Part shown: in pieces, positions 32,697 to 44,335 of the stretch
How the letters are laid out: every line of letters begins with the position of its first letter
Position numbering within the stretch: the first letter of the stretch is position 1
Source of the DNA: Adenophora triphylla var. japonica
Taxonomy: Eukaryota; Streptophyta; Magnoliopsida; Asterales; Campanulaceae
DNA: 64,000 nt
NCBI GenBank assembly: GCA_022495995.1
Contig: JAFEMH010000975.1
Location: 186,001-250,000, forward strand
Reading direction: 5' to 3'
Position numbers and translations under genes: made by a program
The notes under the pieces: generated by a model
What the model was told of the DNA's origin: nothing
Databases searched by the model: none
The model's input: only the letters and a program-made list of their open reading frames with translations

Positions 32697-32930
32697 GGTT
32701 CGGCCAGGTGTGGCCGAAATTTTGGGAATGATTCGGTTGGTCATGGCCGAATAATAGAGCAGGTTCGGTCGGGGGTGGCCGAAATTTTGGGAATGATTCG
32801 GTTGGTCATGGCCGAATAATAGAGCAGGTTCGGTCGGGGGTGGCCGAAATTTTGATATTTTTCGGCCGGGTGTGGCCGACTAGATGTAATAAATCGGCCA
32901 GTAGTGGCCGAACCACTCAAAACCCAGAAT
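32697..32930. repeat. 65-bp tandem repeat
   Basis: GGTTCGG(C/T)C... units start at 32697, 32762 and 32827, the last one partial. Each contains GTGGCCGAAATTTTGGGAAT and CATGGCCGAATAATAGAGCA. Further degenerate GGCCGA motifs continue to about 32920. Confidence 0.85.
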
Positions 32931-33059
32931 TCGAATTTCTTCAAAATCAAAATCTCTCAAATCTCAAATTGAAGGAAAAATAAACTAATTTTAGCACAAA
33001 TGAAAGAAAAATTATCAGATTTTCCTAGGTTTGACATCTTGAAATTGAAAATGGTGGTT

Positions 33060-33206
33060 GTTCTTCTTCTTCTTCTTCTTTGGTTTTTGCTTCTTCTTTC
33101 TTCTCTCTCTCTCTCCCTCAGTCGTGTCTCTCTTCTCTCTCTGCGATCTCTCTTGCGTTCTCTTCTCTCTCTATTTCATCGTCATTTCCTCTCTTTCTCT
33201 CTCTAA
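33060..33206. repeat. Polypyrimidine (CTT/CT) tract
   Basis: Long CT-rich stretch made of TTC and CT repeats; the reading frames across it are low-complexity artefacts. Confidence 0.7.
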
Positions 33207-33489
33207 GGTTTGATGTGGGTGAGGATGAGTCACTACAAGAAATATGCTTATATACTGCGGTTAAAATCCGCCGTATATAAAACGCGCCCCGCCGTATATA
33301 CTATTTACGGCGGACTAGCCGCCGTATATAGTCCACCGTATAAAACATCGTTGTATATAGTATTTACGGCGGATATCCCGCCGTAAATACTATATACGGC
33401 GGAAATACCACCTCCGTATATAAATGAAATACATACGTATATTACTGACATATTTGAGTAATCTTTATACGGCGGTAGGTGTAACCGCC

Positions 33490-33725
33490 GTAAATAAGAG
33501 ACGAGTCGTCCGCTGTGTCACGAGTCGTCCCAATTGCACCCCCACCAGGTTCCCTCGTCCCCCCTTTGGGGACGAGTCGTCCATGCCCATTTTATACGGC
33601 GGATGTGGTCACCGCCGTAAATGACTCTTTAGAGACGAGTCGTCCACCAAGGCACGAGTCGTCCCATTTGCACCCTCTCCAGGTTCCCTCGTCCCCCCTT
33701 TGGGCACGAGTTGTCTAGGCCTTTA
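33490..33725. repeat. Duplicated block with GACGAGTCGTCC motifs in the CACTA sub-terminal region
   Basis: Two similar blocks (about 33490-33590 and 33630-33725) each carry GAGACGAGTCGTCC, CACGAGTCGTCCCA, AGGTTCCCTCGTCCCCCCTT and a closing GACGAG/CACGAG motif. The blocks are separated by ACGGCGG-type motifs. Confidence 0.75.
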
Positions 33726-34133
33726 TTTACGGCGGATGAAGGGTTCCGCCGCAAATAAGCCTATTTTTTTTCCCTCCAGCCCTGTATAATTCACTTTCCC
33801 CAAAAATACAACCTGTACACACACAAATGCAACATGTATATAACCAAAAATACACCCGCAATCAATGTTTACAATCTACATAATAACCATTAACACAAAA
33901 TTAATGTTGAATGTATCCAAACATAATAACCATTTATACAAAAAAGTTAGATGTTGAATGTATCCAAAATTCAATCAATGTCTAAAATCAACAACTTTGA
34001 GAAACATATCACCACCTATTCATTACCGTCTTTTCCACGTTGTTCCATAAAACAACGTTTCAAATCATCAATTTGTTGTTGAAATTGTTGGCGTTGCTCC
34101 TCATTTTATTGGCGTTGCTCCTGAAGTTGCCTT

Positions 34134-35510
34134 TCAAAATCTGCTCTGACGGATGACACCGCCTCCAATACAAATGTCCTCGAGAAGTTGAGGATTTACC
34201 AAACACCTTAGTTTTGTTAACACCGCCTCCCATACATCGCACTCTCCCCCGTCATCAGTGCCCATCATATCTGTAAAAATCTTTTCGCGCGCCCTGGGAG
34301 AGTTTTGTTGCTCCTCTGGCAGCTCTTCAATTGCATCATTAAACGTTTGCTGTAACAAAAACAACATGTTCAATATAAATGTTTTAACTTTAATTAATAT
34401 TATGAAAATGAAGTTAGAAATGAAAAAAAGTATTCTATAGAATAACAAAACTGAAACAGAAAAGGTTGAAACTTTAACTTACAATCATACTAGAGGTTTC
34501 TCGATCTGCAGGTGTTTTGCCCGTGCGCGTAGCTATGAACAAGCTTACGCGATCAGTTGGTAAACCCTCGTCGGCTCTCTACAATTTATAATAGAATCAT
34601 TTGACCAAAAAAAATATATTTATATACGATACAAAAAAAAAACATTAATTGACAACTAAGAACTAAATTGAACGATGACAAACCTCTTTAATGACTTTGG
34701 GTTGGGACTTTTTTCCGGTCCGGTTCAGGCACGCTTGCTTTTCTCGATTCGCTTTATTTGTTTGTGATAATTCCTGGAAAAAAAAAGATAATATTAGTAT
34801 TAATTTGACTACTTATATAAGACATTCACGATAATAGATTGAGATTAATTTGAAGTATATCCGAGCCTTATCCATACCCCACATCGCAACAAGTTCAGCC
34901 CATTGACCCGCAACGCACGCATGGGGTGGGTTGTCCAATGCCTCCCGGTCGGATTTATACATCTTATACATTTGTTTCACCTGACATTTCCATATTACAA
35001 AGTCATAACTGAGTAATATTCATAACAAAGTCATAACTGAGTAATACTTATTATATGCTTGTCTCACCTGGTATTTCCAGTCACGCCACTGTTTATTGAG
35101 AGCAATATTCATAACTGGGTAATACTCCGGAGGCGCATTTGTATTATCCTATATACACAATTCAACAAAGAAAAAAAAACAATTGTTAGAGAATCATAAG
35201 ACTTTTGACTACGTACTAGAGATTTATGTAAGAAATATGAATTACAACTTACCAGAACGTCATTCCATACGGCATCTATGCACGCACGGTCCATCTGAGG
35301 CCACTCTTTAGTTAATGGGAAATGTTCCCCATTTCTAGCAAAATGTCCTAGCTGAGTAGCTAGTTTTGAGTGGTCCCCACCAACTGGTTGACCATATTCA
35401 TTCCATATTATATTCAATCTCTCTCTACCCCAATTTCTGGTTGCTTTTGCCAGCCCTCTTCCTTTATGGTTCGAGCCCTCACCTGTTATTAAAATTTTTC
35501 TTGGCGGCAT
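34134..35510 (-). pseudogene. CACTA-associated gene (Ptta/En-Spm, TNPA-like), spliced
   Basis: Likely DNA-binding accessory protein of a CACTA element. Exons on the minus strand: 35253-35510 (MPPRKILITGEGSNHKGRGL, then NIIWNEYGQPVGGDHSKLAT), 35068-35148 (DNTNAPPEYYPVMNIALNKQ), about 34878-34980 (VKQMYKMYKSDREALDNPPH), 34684-34773 (ELSQTNKANREKQACLNRTG), 34483-34578 (RADEGLPTDRVSLFIATRTG) and 34134-34349. Most junctions have GT-AG signals and keep phase; the donor of the third exon is uncertain. WNEYGQPVG and the HACVAGQWAELV block fit the plant Ptta/En-Spm transposase family. After RQSRF the expected Q-rich tail (ERQLQEQRQ) appears in another frame with a stop, so this copy is probably broken at its 3' end. 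Confidence 0.6.
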
Positions 35511-35560
35511 ATCTGTCATATGACAATTCAATTCTAGCACAAAAATTGGATAAACCAAGT

Positions 35561-37480
35561 AAAGGACCCAAAAAAACAGTCTTATAATATAGGTATAAGA
35601 CCTATAAATTTATTATGGGTCTTATGTATCTTATATAAGACCATATATTGGTCTTATATATCTTATATAATACCTATAAACAACAACAAAAACACTCATG
35701 AACACTTAATAATCTTTCTAAAGCAAAGAAACAACAACAGCAACAGAAAAAGGAACAAGGCAGAAAAAAATGTAGAATACATTGCACCATTAAGAATTCA
35801 AACAACACACAATTTTGCATTCACAAAGAATGCATCCATCTAAGATATGAGAGACGAGAACAAAATGCCATTTTAACTCAGCTAAGAACAACAACAACAC
35901 TCAACAGAAACAGAAAACAACAACAGCAACAGCTCAACAACAACAGCTCAATGATAACATCCAAGAAGTGTCAGCATTAATTAGACTAATCCATTCTGTT
36001 TACAATAAATATATTCATCACCATTCTGTTCCCATGAAAATCACAATCCATTTGACTAATCCATTCTCACTAGTTTCATTCCATAAAACAAATGCCAGCT
36101 TAGTGGTTTCGTTTTCTATTTACTCTTAAAACACAAAGAATTTCTCTTATTACTAGAGTGGTCAGCTATTGCTTTGTTCTGTCTCAATAATTACCATATG
36201 CAGAGATGATTGAGCTAAAACCATGTGCCTAACTCCAAGACTGTTGTTTAGATTGACTATTTAAATCACGTGTTTTTTCCTTTCTGTAAGGCATTGCATA
36301 TGGTTCCAATTAAGTAGAGCAGTGACAAAGTATACCAGTATTTAGTTGGTGAACATGTGAGTTAACACATCCTCATGTAATCTAATGATAACGCTAGTAG
36401 ACAGAGGAGCGGCTTCATGGAGCCGGGGACAGATGTGGCAGTAGCATTCTAAGCATGAATGGGATTTACATTAACGTGCTATCAACAGCAAATAACAACA
36501 ATCTTTTGTGCCACGTGAACTAGTAGTACCCAAACACAGTTTACAACAAATATGATCACATCCAAAAACTGAAAATTCAATAGTTATGGTGCATAATGTC
36601 AGCCAATGTCACCCAGCAATCCATGGACACTTAGATGCACAGAACAAATTAAAAGTAAACCACTTTCTAATGGGTGTTTAAAAATAAATTTCACCTACCC
36701 AATCCACCAACCATAACCCCCTCCCCTTTCCCAACTCCCCAGGAAAGAGAAAAATTAAGTCAATGAAAGGAGAAATAAAAATAATAGGCCCCCATATTAC
36801 ACTGCATGTTCCTCAATGCTAACGCATCACGTTGCGTTGTTTTATATGCTATTTCATATGTAAAATTCACAACTGTAATAGAAAAACATAAGGTGAGGGC
36901 AATATTCTATTTCACTGAGATCTGAAACCGCATTTAGACCTACAACTTACAACCTTATGAAGTTGCACCAAATAAGTGAGCTAGTATCTTGCTCACCAAC
37001 CCCCCCCCCCACACACACACACCACCTAACAACAAGATAATGACTAGATTGAACGCGCAAACTGAACATATGAAATCCATATGGAGCACTAACTATGAGT
37101 AGTCATAATCTTAAACACAACCATTAAAATACCATCAGTTGGAATACATTAAAAACGCCATCAGTTGGAATGTTGGATTACATTAAACTGAATAAATTGA
37201 AAAATAAAAATCAAGTTGGATTTAACATAGAAAGTTGGGTTTATGAGAGGGGGAATCATAATCAAAGGCAAAGACAGTACTCCGAATCAACTTGGTCAAA
37301 ATCAGTTCTTTAAAACCACTGCCAATACAAACAGCAGATCAAGCAAATCCCAACTTACCATCACAAACGGATAAATTAGTTAATTATCTGCAATTAAGTC
37401 ATAGGCATTGGCTTCGTCAATTGACATCAACACATGCATTTCCCTAATCACAAATACAACAACTACAAGAAGGAACATGC
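35561..37480. other. Unresolved region, possibly CACTA interior
   Basis: Contains GGTCTTATATATCTTATATA-type direct and inverted short repeats (35580-35690), CAACAACAG-rich low complexity (35690-35960), a poly-C/(CA)n stretch at about 37002-37021 and no supported coding region. Confidence 0.35.
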
Positions 37481-37483
37481 TTC

Positions 37484-37655
37484 GTGGGTACCAAATCGAT
37501 GGGGAAGCGGGGCAGGGGGAACAACAACAACAAGGAACAACAACAACAACACTATAGGGCAAGCCTTGCTTGATATAGAAAAAGTATAAAATAGTACGGG
37601 GGGGCTGGGGCTCCCGCGAGTACCAAATCGATGGAGAGGCGGGGCGGGGACATCC
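37484..37655. repeat. GC-rich duplicated motif pair
   Basis: TACCAAATCGATGG(G/A)GA(A/G)GCGGGGC occurs at about 37490 and again at about 37621, separated by a CAA-repeat tract. It may be a remnant of a MITE whose ends I could not define. Confidence 0.4.
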
Positions 37656-37697
37656 CAAAGTAAAAATTGGATATTCATTTAATATATTCAAATTTCT

Positions 37698-37776
37698 ACA
37701 GGCATCAAAGGAGTACCTAGAGAAGCAGATGACAGAGGTGGAAAGTAACTTGAGAGAGCTGCTGCAACAAGATCCT
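37698..37776 (+). other. Exon-like coiled-coil segment
   Basis: The plus strand reads TTTCTACAG, then an open stretch encoding ASKEYLEKQMTEVESNLREL and LQQDP, then GTAGGAAATA. The segment is bounded by acceptor- and donor-like sites and has the heptad character of a prefoldin-like coiled coil. No neighbouring exon was found, so it may be a captured fragment; the identity is uncertain. Confidence 0.35.
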
Positions 37777-37805
37777 GTAGGAAATAAGAGTTTGATCAAA
37801 AGAAG

Positions 37806-38020
37806 CAGAACAAATATATATTACAATTAACAATATTAATATTCAATTCAACCATACAAAATAACAAGTTTGATTGAAATATGAAACATAAGTAATAACA
37901 TTGTCTTAGTAATAGTAAGCAAATAAGATCTAAACAAATACATATTACAATTAACAATATTAATATTCAACCATACAAAATAACAAGTTTGATTGAAACA
38001 TGAAACATAAATAATAACAT
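37806..38020. repeat. Direct repeats left of the ATHILA-like ORF (two tandem units)
   Basis: AACAATATTAATATTCAACC, AACAAGTTTGATTGAAACAT and ATAGTAAGCAAATAAGATCT recur as two tandem units of about 120 bp. The same units appear on the other side of the ORF at 39670-39845. Confidence 0.8.
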
Positions 38021-39502
38021 CACTGATGAGAGCCGGAGGTTTGTCCCTGATAGTAGGTCTGACGGGAAGAATGCCTCTGTGCACGAGCAGTGGCTCTCGA
38101 ATGCATCATAGTCAAATAATCCTCTGAAACTGGCTCGTAACTCCGGGGCTCTGTCTGCATCGCCCAAGCCTCCAGCTGCGTATACCGGGCTCCCAAAATG
38201 GCAGTTTCATCTTCCAACCCCTCAAAACGATCCTGCACCTCCCCCCATCTAGCATCCTCTAAAGCCTGTCGACTCTGTTCCCGATCGATAACCTCCCCCT
38301 ATCTAGCATCCTCCAAAGCATGTCGGCTCTGCTCCCGAGCGATCCTTGATCGCTTCTGCTCCTCCAGAAATGTCCTCATGGTATCCCATTGATCAAAAGA
38401 ACCCTGCTGGCTCTGGTTTTGCTCTCCTCCCTGACCACCCTGTCTCTCCTGATCCTCCTCTTCCTGCTCCTCATCATCCTCCTCATCAACGGGATCCATT
38501 TGATCATCAACACCAGGAATACGCCAATGCCTGGCCTGTTCACCACTCGGAAACGTGGCCTCTACCCTGCAACAGACCGTCCTCCTGGGAGTACCATATT
38601 CAAATAATAAAGACCTGTTGTCTGTCGCCCTCGGGTTCCTCACAAACTTGTCATACCGCACCAGCCAGCCTCCGTAATAAAAACTCCCCCCCATCAATCT
38701 CATCGCCTCGGGTTTTGGTTCCCCCACACAAGCTTGAGCAATCAATGTGATCATCCCCCCTATTGATATGTTTCCCTTTTTGGTAAGGGCAAATGCCTCA
38801 CATCTCCGAACAAAAATATCAACCCAATCAGGAATCACCTGAAAACTCCTCAACCCCGTTCGCAAAAGGTTTACCATAGCCACATTCAATTGAGCAGGCT
38901 CTCCGTTTGCCAACCAAGACATAGATAGTCCTCTGTAAAATAATTTCCAAGCCGGGTGAGAAAGAGAGGAAGCCTTGAGGTATTTTTTTTGCAGGGCAAT
39001 CCTGTGAGCTCCGAAAAGAAAAAACAAATCGCCCCATCAGCCTCCACCCAGTTTCCTCTCGGCTGATCAACCCCAAAGATTCCCCTCAACTCATCATAAG
39101 TCACTCGATAGGCTTCATCATCTAGATGAAACCGAATAAAATTTTCTTGTGACCCCTTGCCTACCTCCAAACTTAAAAGGAACTCAAGTGAATATCTCAA
39201 ATACGTAGATGGAGTCTTCCCCAGGAAATTACCTAACCCGGCTTGCGTCATCAATTCTGTTACTAACGTCTCTAAACCCAAATCCCTCAACACCGGCAAA
39301 TGAAGGAAAGTGGTGACTTGAAATTTCCTACCCTCCAAATTCCGCCATTTTTTCTTTTGAGCGGAGGTCAATTGGGTCAATCCCATAAACGACGTCAATG
39401 ATGCATTAGGGAAAGTGGAATCATTTGGGACTACGGGCGGCGAGTTTTGTCTACCCCTCTTGTTGCTACCCCCTCTAACGTCTCTCTCCTTAGGAGGCAT
39501 AT
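38020..39502 (-). pseudogene. ATHILA ORF1-like retrotransposon protein, frameshifted
   Basis: The minus-strand reading starts MPPKERDVRGGSNKRGRQNS at about 39500. It continues through SLEFLLSLEVGKG and HLDDEAYRVTYDELRGIFGV, which resemble the ATHILA ORF-1 family of Ty3/gypsy elements. A frameshift near 38990 moves to the frame with PAWKLFYRGLSMSWLANGEP, WVDIFVRRCEAFAL and GGWLVRYDKFVRNP, ending in an acidic and Q-rich tail (EEDDEEQEEEDQERQGGQGG). A further break near 38300 leads to a coiled-coil-like end (RFEGLEDETAILGARYTQLE). No LTR or pol was found with it. It could be a fragment of an Athila element or a non-autonomous unit bounded by the direct repeats. Confidence 0.55.
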
Positions 39503-39667
39503 TTTCAACATAAAAACCAACTACAAAACCTCCACACAAATCACAAAGAAAGTGCAACAATAAACACACCCCCATAATCAAATTCTCCTTCCAATTCCCA
39601 ACCGAACCACCACACTACAGTTTCAGCACAACCCACCTATATATAAGACGGAGAGACACAAATTTTA

Positions 39668-39850
39668 GTAATGACACTGTCTTAGTAAATAGTAAGCAAA
39701 TAAGATCTAAACAAATACATATTATATAGAAGTAACAATATTAATATTCAACCATACAAAAATAACAAGTTTGATTGAAACATGAAACTTAAGTAATAAC
39801 ATTGTCTTAGTAAATAGTAAGCAAATAAGATCTAAACAAATACTACTCAA
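39668..39850. repeat. Direct repeats right of the ATHILA-like ORF
   Basis: Two tandem units with GTCTTAGTAAATAGTAAGCA and AACAAGTTTGATTGAAACAT, in the same orientation as those at 37806-38020. Together they bracket about 1.65 kb of coding-like sequence. Confidence 0.8.
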
Positions 39851-39897
39851 ACTAATCATCATCATTATCGGCCATATCAACATCATCATTATGTAGG

Positions 39898-41457
39898 TGT
39901 TAGTGCCCTAGGCCTATAGAGATAGACTTATATGTAATGTCATTATTCATTTTATATATGGGATTATTAATTTGATTATTATATGTTTGCATGTTTACTT
40001 TAATAATCGTGTCCCTAGTACTTATGAAGCACTAGTATGAAGTCTAATGGATAATCATGTGATGATTATATGCATGGAGATGCACATTAGATTCATGGGT
40101 ACTTGTTAGAGAACAAGGTACTGGACTTGACCCATTATGAGATTTATGTCATGGTCAAATGTCATAATTAAATCTCATATAGTCATATCATTGATATCCT
40201 TTGACCTGAGATTATCATCGTCTTCCACTCGATGAATATTATGTTTGATATAGTTTAACGTTATCTTTAACCGGATAACAATAAGGGCTATTATTGGCAT
40301 GATATGATTCTTGTTGGGAAGAATGATAAGTCAAGATGGAAATTTGTCCCTCGTAAAGAGAGATGTTTGCTAGGCCACTCGTAAGTAAGATTGATGTAGT
40401 GCATGGCCATGCCCGAATGAATTAATGTGATTAATATCATTCGATTAATCAATTTACTTGGTAACGAGAAAGCATTGAACAATATGAGTTGACGTGGACC
40501 ATGACTCATGTTCAATATAACATCGTGTGACAATGGGATTGTGATATGTTCTATGTAGGAAAATCGAACTTGATATTATACTATTTGGGTAGGCATGATG
40601 GCTTGCTAGAGTCCGCTCATGTCTTATGAGGATCGATGTGATCGGACTCATTGTCAACATAGTATAGTCCTATGGGGTCACACGCATCGAACGAATTGTC
40701 AAAAATGAAGAATATGGAGGTTCTGCACTCAGGGGACGACTCGTCCCCAGGCCTGAACTAACTATTCCCTTGGCCTGGGACGAATGATTCAGAGACTGAC
40801 TCATGAGGGATACTCGTGCCCCGGGGACGGCAGTCGTGCCCTCAAGGGACGAGTTGTGCCCTGGTTTGAACCAACTATTCCCCTAAAGGGGGACGCCAGG
40901 ATCAGAGGTTTGTCCCAAGGGGACGACTCGTGCCATGGGGGACGAGTCATCCCGTCGGCGCTGAACTGACGTAAAATTGACTTTAAATTAGGGTTTTTCA
41001 AAGGGCTTTTATTTGTAACATATAAATACAACCCCTTTGTTGCCCTAGCAGCCATTCCACCCTTTTGAGTTTAGAGAAACACAAAAAGATATAGATTTCC
41101 AATTGTGAATTGAGAATCAAAATCAACCCAATCCATATTTCTTCATCGATTGAAAAGAGTTTCAATCAAAGGATCTAGCAATCCTCCTAGAAGAGTTCTA
41201 GGGTTCGTTCCTCGCGTGGATACACATAGATGATCTTCGCTCGTCAATATCTTTAGTTCGTGATTCGCCGTTCGTTCATCAAGGATTAATAAGGTCATTC
41301 AATCTGGAGTTGGGTCAAGTTTATCAACGACAAAAGCACTCAAGGTTGGTATTTCTATTTCATCTTTCTTAATTAATCATCTAGAACGGATTCTAGGGCT
41401 TCGAGTTTTTCGAGCTATTGCATTATTCCGCTGTGCATGGACCCTCGAAACCCAACA
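39898..41457 (+). repeat. 5' LTR of copia A, 1560 bp
   Basis: Starts TGTTAGTGCCCTAGGCCTAT and ends CTCGAAACCCAACA, next to the primer site. It is related to the LTR of copia B at both ends (CCCTAGGCC near the start, AAACCCAACA at the end). A middle section (about 40725-40965) is filled with GGGACGACTCGTCCC-type motifs that the copia B LTR lacks. Confidence 0.88.
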
Positions 41458-41458
41458 G

Positions 41459-41470
41459 TGGTATCAGAGC
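41459..41470 (+). other. Primer-binding site of copia A
   Basis: TGGTATCAGAGC lies one base after the LTR end. It is complementary to the 3' end of initiator tRNA-Met, the usual primer of plant copia elements. Confidence 0.92.
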
Positions 41471-42439
41471 CCCGTTCATGATGTTTATATTAGAAAATCA
41501 TGATAATTAGATAATGTGATTATGTTAATTTTCATGATGTACATGATCTAGAATGTGAAATTGTATGAGTTTTGCTTGTGAAGTAATTGTATATAATGAT
41601 ATACCATGATTATGAAATTGAAATATATGATTATATGATTAATCTAGATTATGGGATGTCAATTTCATTAATATGATTAATGTGATTAATCTAGGATATT
41701 TGTGAAGTATTACTTAGTATATTGGTTGGACACCAAAACCTTCCCCACAGGCACTTCGATGGAAGTGTGGGATAAATTTGGAGCACGTGGCCGCGTACTA
41801 GTAATTACTGATCAAATGTGATTTGTGTTGCATCATTCCATGTTCATAATTATGCTCATATAGTTTCATGAATCAACTTTGGCATGTTAATTGATAAACA
41901 TGAAAATTGAACCTTCTTTGTAATTTGAGTTTGTTTTATGCCACCCATGTTTAAACACTTGTGAGTACACGGATAGTTTCATGTAGGCTACGCCACAGCG
42001 AGGTACATTGATTCTATCTTTGTATGATCAAGATGAGCAAACGGTGATTGCTATACATTTAACATGGTTGAACTCAATTAGGCTATCAAAACAGTTTTGG
42101 GCCTAAGGCATAAGATGAGATTGAAACATGTGACATATGATGTCTATAATCTCATAATGATCTAAGAGTCATATATAGATATGATTGATAAATGTTATCT
42201 ACCTTTTTAGTTTAATTTTGAGCAGTCGTGCCATAGCCGACTTGAAATTAAATTAAAGTTGGGTCTTAGCCTATTAAATTATATTATGCATATTTGCATA
42301 AGAAGGTTATATAATTTAGTGGGAGTATTTAAGAAATACGTTATTTAATCTCTTAAATGAAATCGATACTTATATGTGTTCATATGTGTTGCATATTTTT
42401 GTTGTAGAAATAGCATTAAACTATAATTAATCCTTATTA

Positions 42440-42966
42440 TTGCGATTCGTCCTTATGAAGGACAAATTCGAAAAGAACGGTACAAGTTATTCTGATTTGA
42501 TCAGATGCTCAAGAAGTGTTCTTAAGCAAAATTGTACGTTCTTGACGAATCCATTCCTGCTGTACCCACTACAAATGTTGCAAAGGGCAGATAAGGAGCA
42601 ACATAAGAAATATAAAGATGATTCCTATGATGTTGTTTGCCTTATGTTTGCCATCATGTGTAAGGCTCTTGAGAAGGACCTTGAACACATGGGAGCTGCT
42701 TTTGTTCTAGCACATCGCACAAAGGAAATGTTCCAAGTGCAAGCTAGGCAAAAGATATATGTTGTGGTGAAGGCTTTTAATGCATGAGATGCAAAAGGAG
42801 CAATCCGCAAGTGTGTTAATGGTTAACACAAGAAAGGGGTTTAAAAGGGAAGGTAAAGAAGGTAAAGCAAAGGTTGCTAAACCTGGGGCAAAAGTTGCCA
42901 AAGCCTAAGAGGCTAAACCCAAAGTGTCTCAAAAGGATGCATTTTTGCTATCATTTCAATGAGATT
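42440..42966 (+). pseudogene. Copia A gag, decayed and truncated
   Basis: The reading frame 42440-42787 (KDKFEKNGTSYSDLIRCSRS; TKEMFQVQARQKIYVVVKAF) corresponds to gag of copia B (EKEKLEENGTNYMDWIRSLR; MEMFQVQARQERYNTVAVLT). A lysine-rich stretch and the start of the zinc knuckle (CYHFNE) follow in shifted frames, up to the insertion at 42966. Confidence 0.75.
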
Positions 42967-44321
42967 TGTTGGGTTTTATGGGTCCATGCGCAGTGGAATT
43001 AAGCATTAAAACATAAAACCCAAGAAGCCCTAGGATTCGTTCTATACAATTAATTTAAATTCCTATGAGATAGAATTATACCAACCTTGAACGCTTTCCG
43101 TTCTTGAGCTATCGAACGATTTGATTATGTGATATCGAATCACAAACTTCGTTCTTCAACTTGCTTGAACTCTAGGCCTTGATCGATGAACGAGCGAAGA
43201 CCCTCTTTCGGTATCCACACCTTTGAATGAATTCAAGAACGATTTCTTGATGATTGCTAGATCTAAACCTTGAAGAATATTGAGAGTATTTTGTTGTGAA
43301 TTTTGCTTGAAAATTTCGGCTAGACTATTAGGGTTGACAGACCTCTCATATTTATACTACATTAGCATAAATACGTCTCCTAATCGTATTAGGAGAACAG
43401 GCTGTCAAAACGCGTCTGGGGCTTAATATGTCGCGCGGTATACTAAGCCCATGGCTAAGTATGTCGCGTGACAAATGTAGCCAGATACAGAAACTCTCAA
43501 TCATTCTTCCTCTGGTTTAACCAATTCATTCTAGTTGTGTGTGACCCAATAGGATTATATTATGTTGGCAATGAGTTCGATCACATCGAACCTCATAAGA
43601 CATAAGCGGACTCTAGCAAGCCATTATGTCTACCCAAATAATATAACGTAAGAGTTCACGTTTCCAATGGTGTACTTCCATTTCTCCCTTTGTCTCACGA
43701 TGTTATATTGAACACAAGTCATGGTCTTTGTCAACTTGTCTTTGTTCAATGCTTTCTCAATTCTTTGAGTATAATGATAATTCCAATCATATTGGGGTAC
43801 GGCCATACACTTTCATCATTATCACTCATCGAGGGGCCCAAGCAAAACATCTCTCTTCCGAGGGACAAATTCCATCTTGACTTATCGTCCTTCCCATCAT
43901 GAATCCGATCATGCCAAAGATAGCCTTTATAGATATCGTGTTAAGATATCGTTTGACTAAAATCAAATATGACTTTCATCATATGTAAGGTCACGATAAT
44001 CTCAGGTCTAGGGACTAAATGAAGTAACCTTATGAAATTTACTTATGACACTTGACCATGTCATAAATCTCATGCGGGTCATGTCCAGTCAGTTATTCTT
44101 TAACAAGTTCCCATAATTTCAATGTGCATCTCTATGCATATAATCATCACATGATTATCCATTGACAATTATACTAATTATTCTCTTAATAATTAGGGAC
44201 AAAGATTATTATAAACAAATATACAAAACATATAATAATCAAATGATAAACATCTCATATAATAATAAATAATGTCAACACATAAGTCTATCAATCATAG
44301 GCCTAGGGCATAACACCAACA
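42967..44321 (-). repeat. 3' LTR of copia B, 1355 bp
   Basis: On the minus strand it starts TGTTGGTGTTATGCCC and ends CCCATAAAACCCAACA. It lies against the polypurine tract at one side and copia A gag at the other. Confidence 0.9.
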
Positions 44322-44335
44322 GTCTCCCACTTGCA
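44322..44335 (-). other. Polypurine tract of copia B
   Basis: The minus strand reads AAGTGGGAGAC directly before the LTR TGTTGG. This is the plus-strand priming site for reverse transcription. Confidence 0.8.

Larger units (their letters stand above)
33231..35560 (-). mobile_element. CACTA (En/Spm) element, one end and associated gene
   Basis: CACTACAAGAAAT at 33231 is the hallmark CACTA terminus. From 33240 to 33750 there are about a dozen CCGCCGTATATA / TATATACGGCGG motifs in both orientations, as expected for sub-terminal transposase-binding arrays. A spliced Ptta/En-Spm-like gene follows on the minus strand. No opposite CACTA terminus (TTTCTTGTAGTG) was found to the right within the window, so the right boundary is only the end of the gene. 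Confidence 0.78.
39898..42966 (+). mobile_element. Ty1/copia element A (5' part), interrupted by copia B
   Basis: Plus-strand element with a 5' LTR (39898-41457), a primer-binding site and a decayed gag. It breaks at 42966, inside the gag zinc-knuckle region, where the LTR of copia B begins. The remaining gag, pol and 3' LTR must lie beyond the right edge of the window or be lost. Confidence 0.85.

Noticed and set aside
33000..33206. Leucine/serine-rich ORF (LLLLLLWFLLLLSSLSLSLS)
   Set aside because: Produced by the CTT/CT polypyrimidine tract.
41459..41470. tRNA-like sequence
   Set aside because: Only 12 bases complementary to the initiator tRNA-Met 3' end; it is a retrotransposon primer site, not a tRNA gene.
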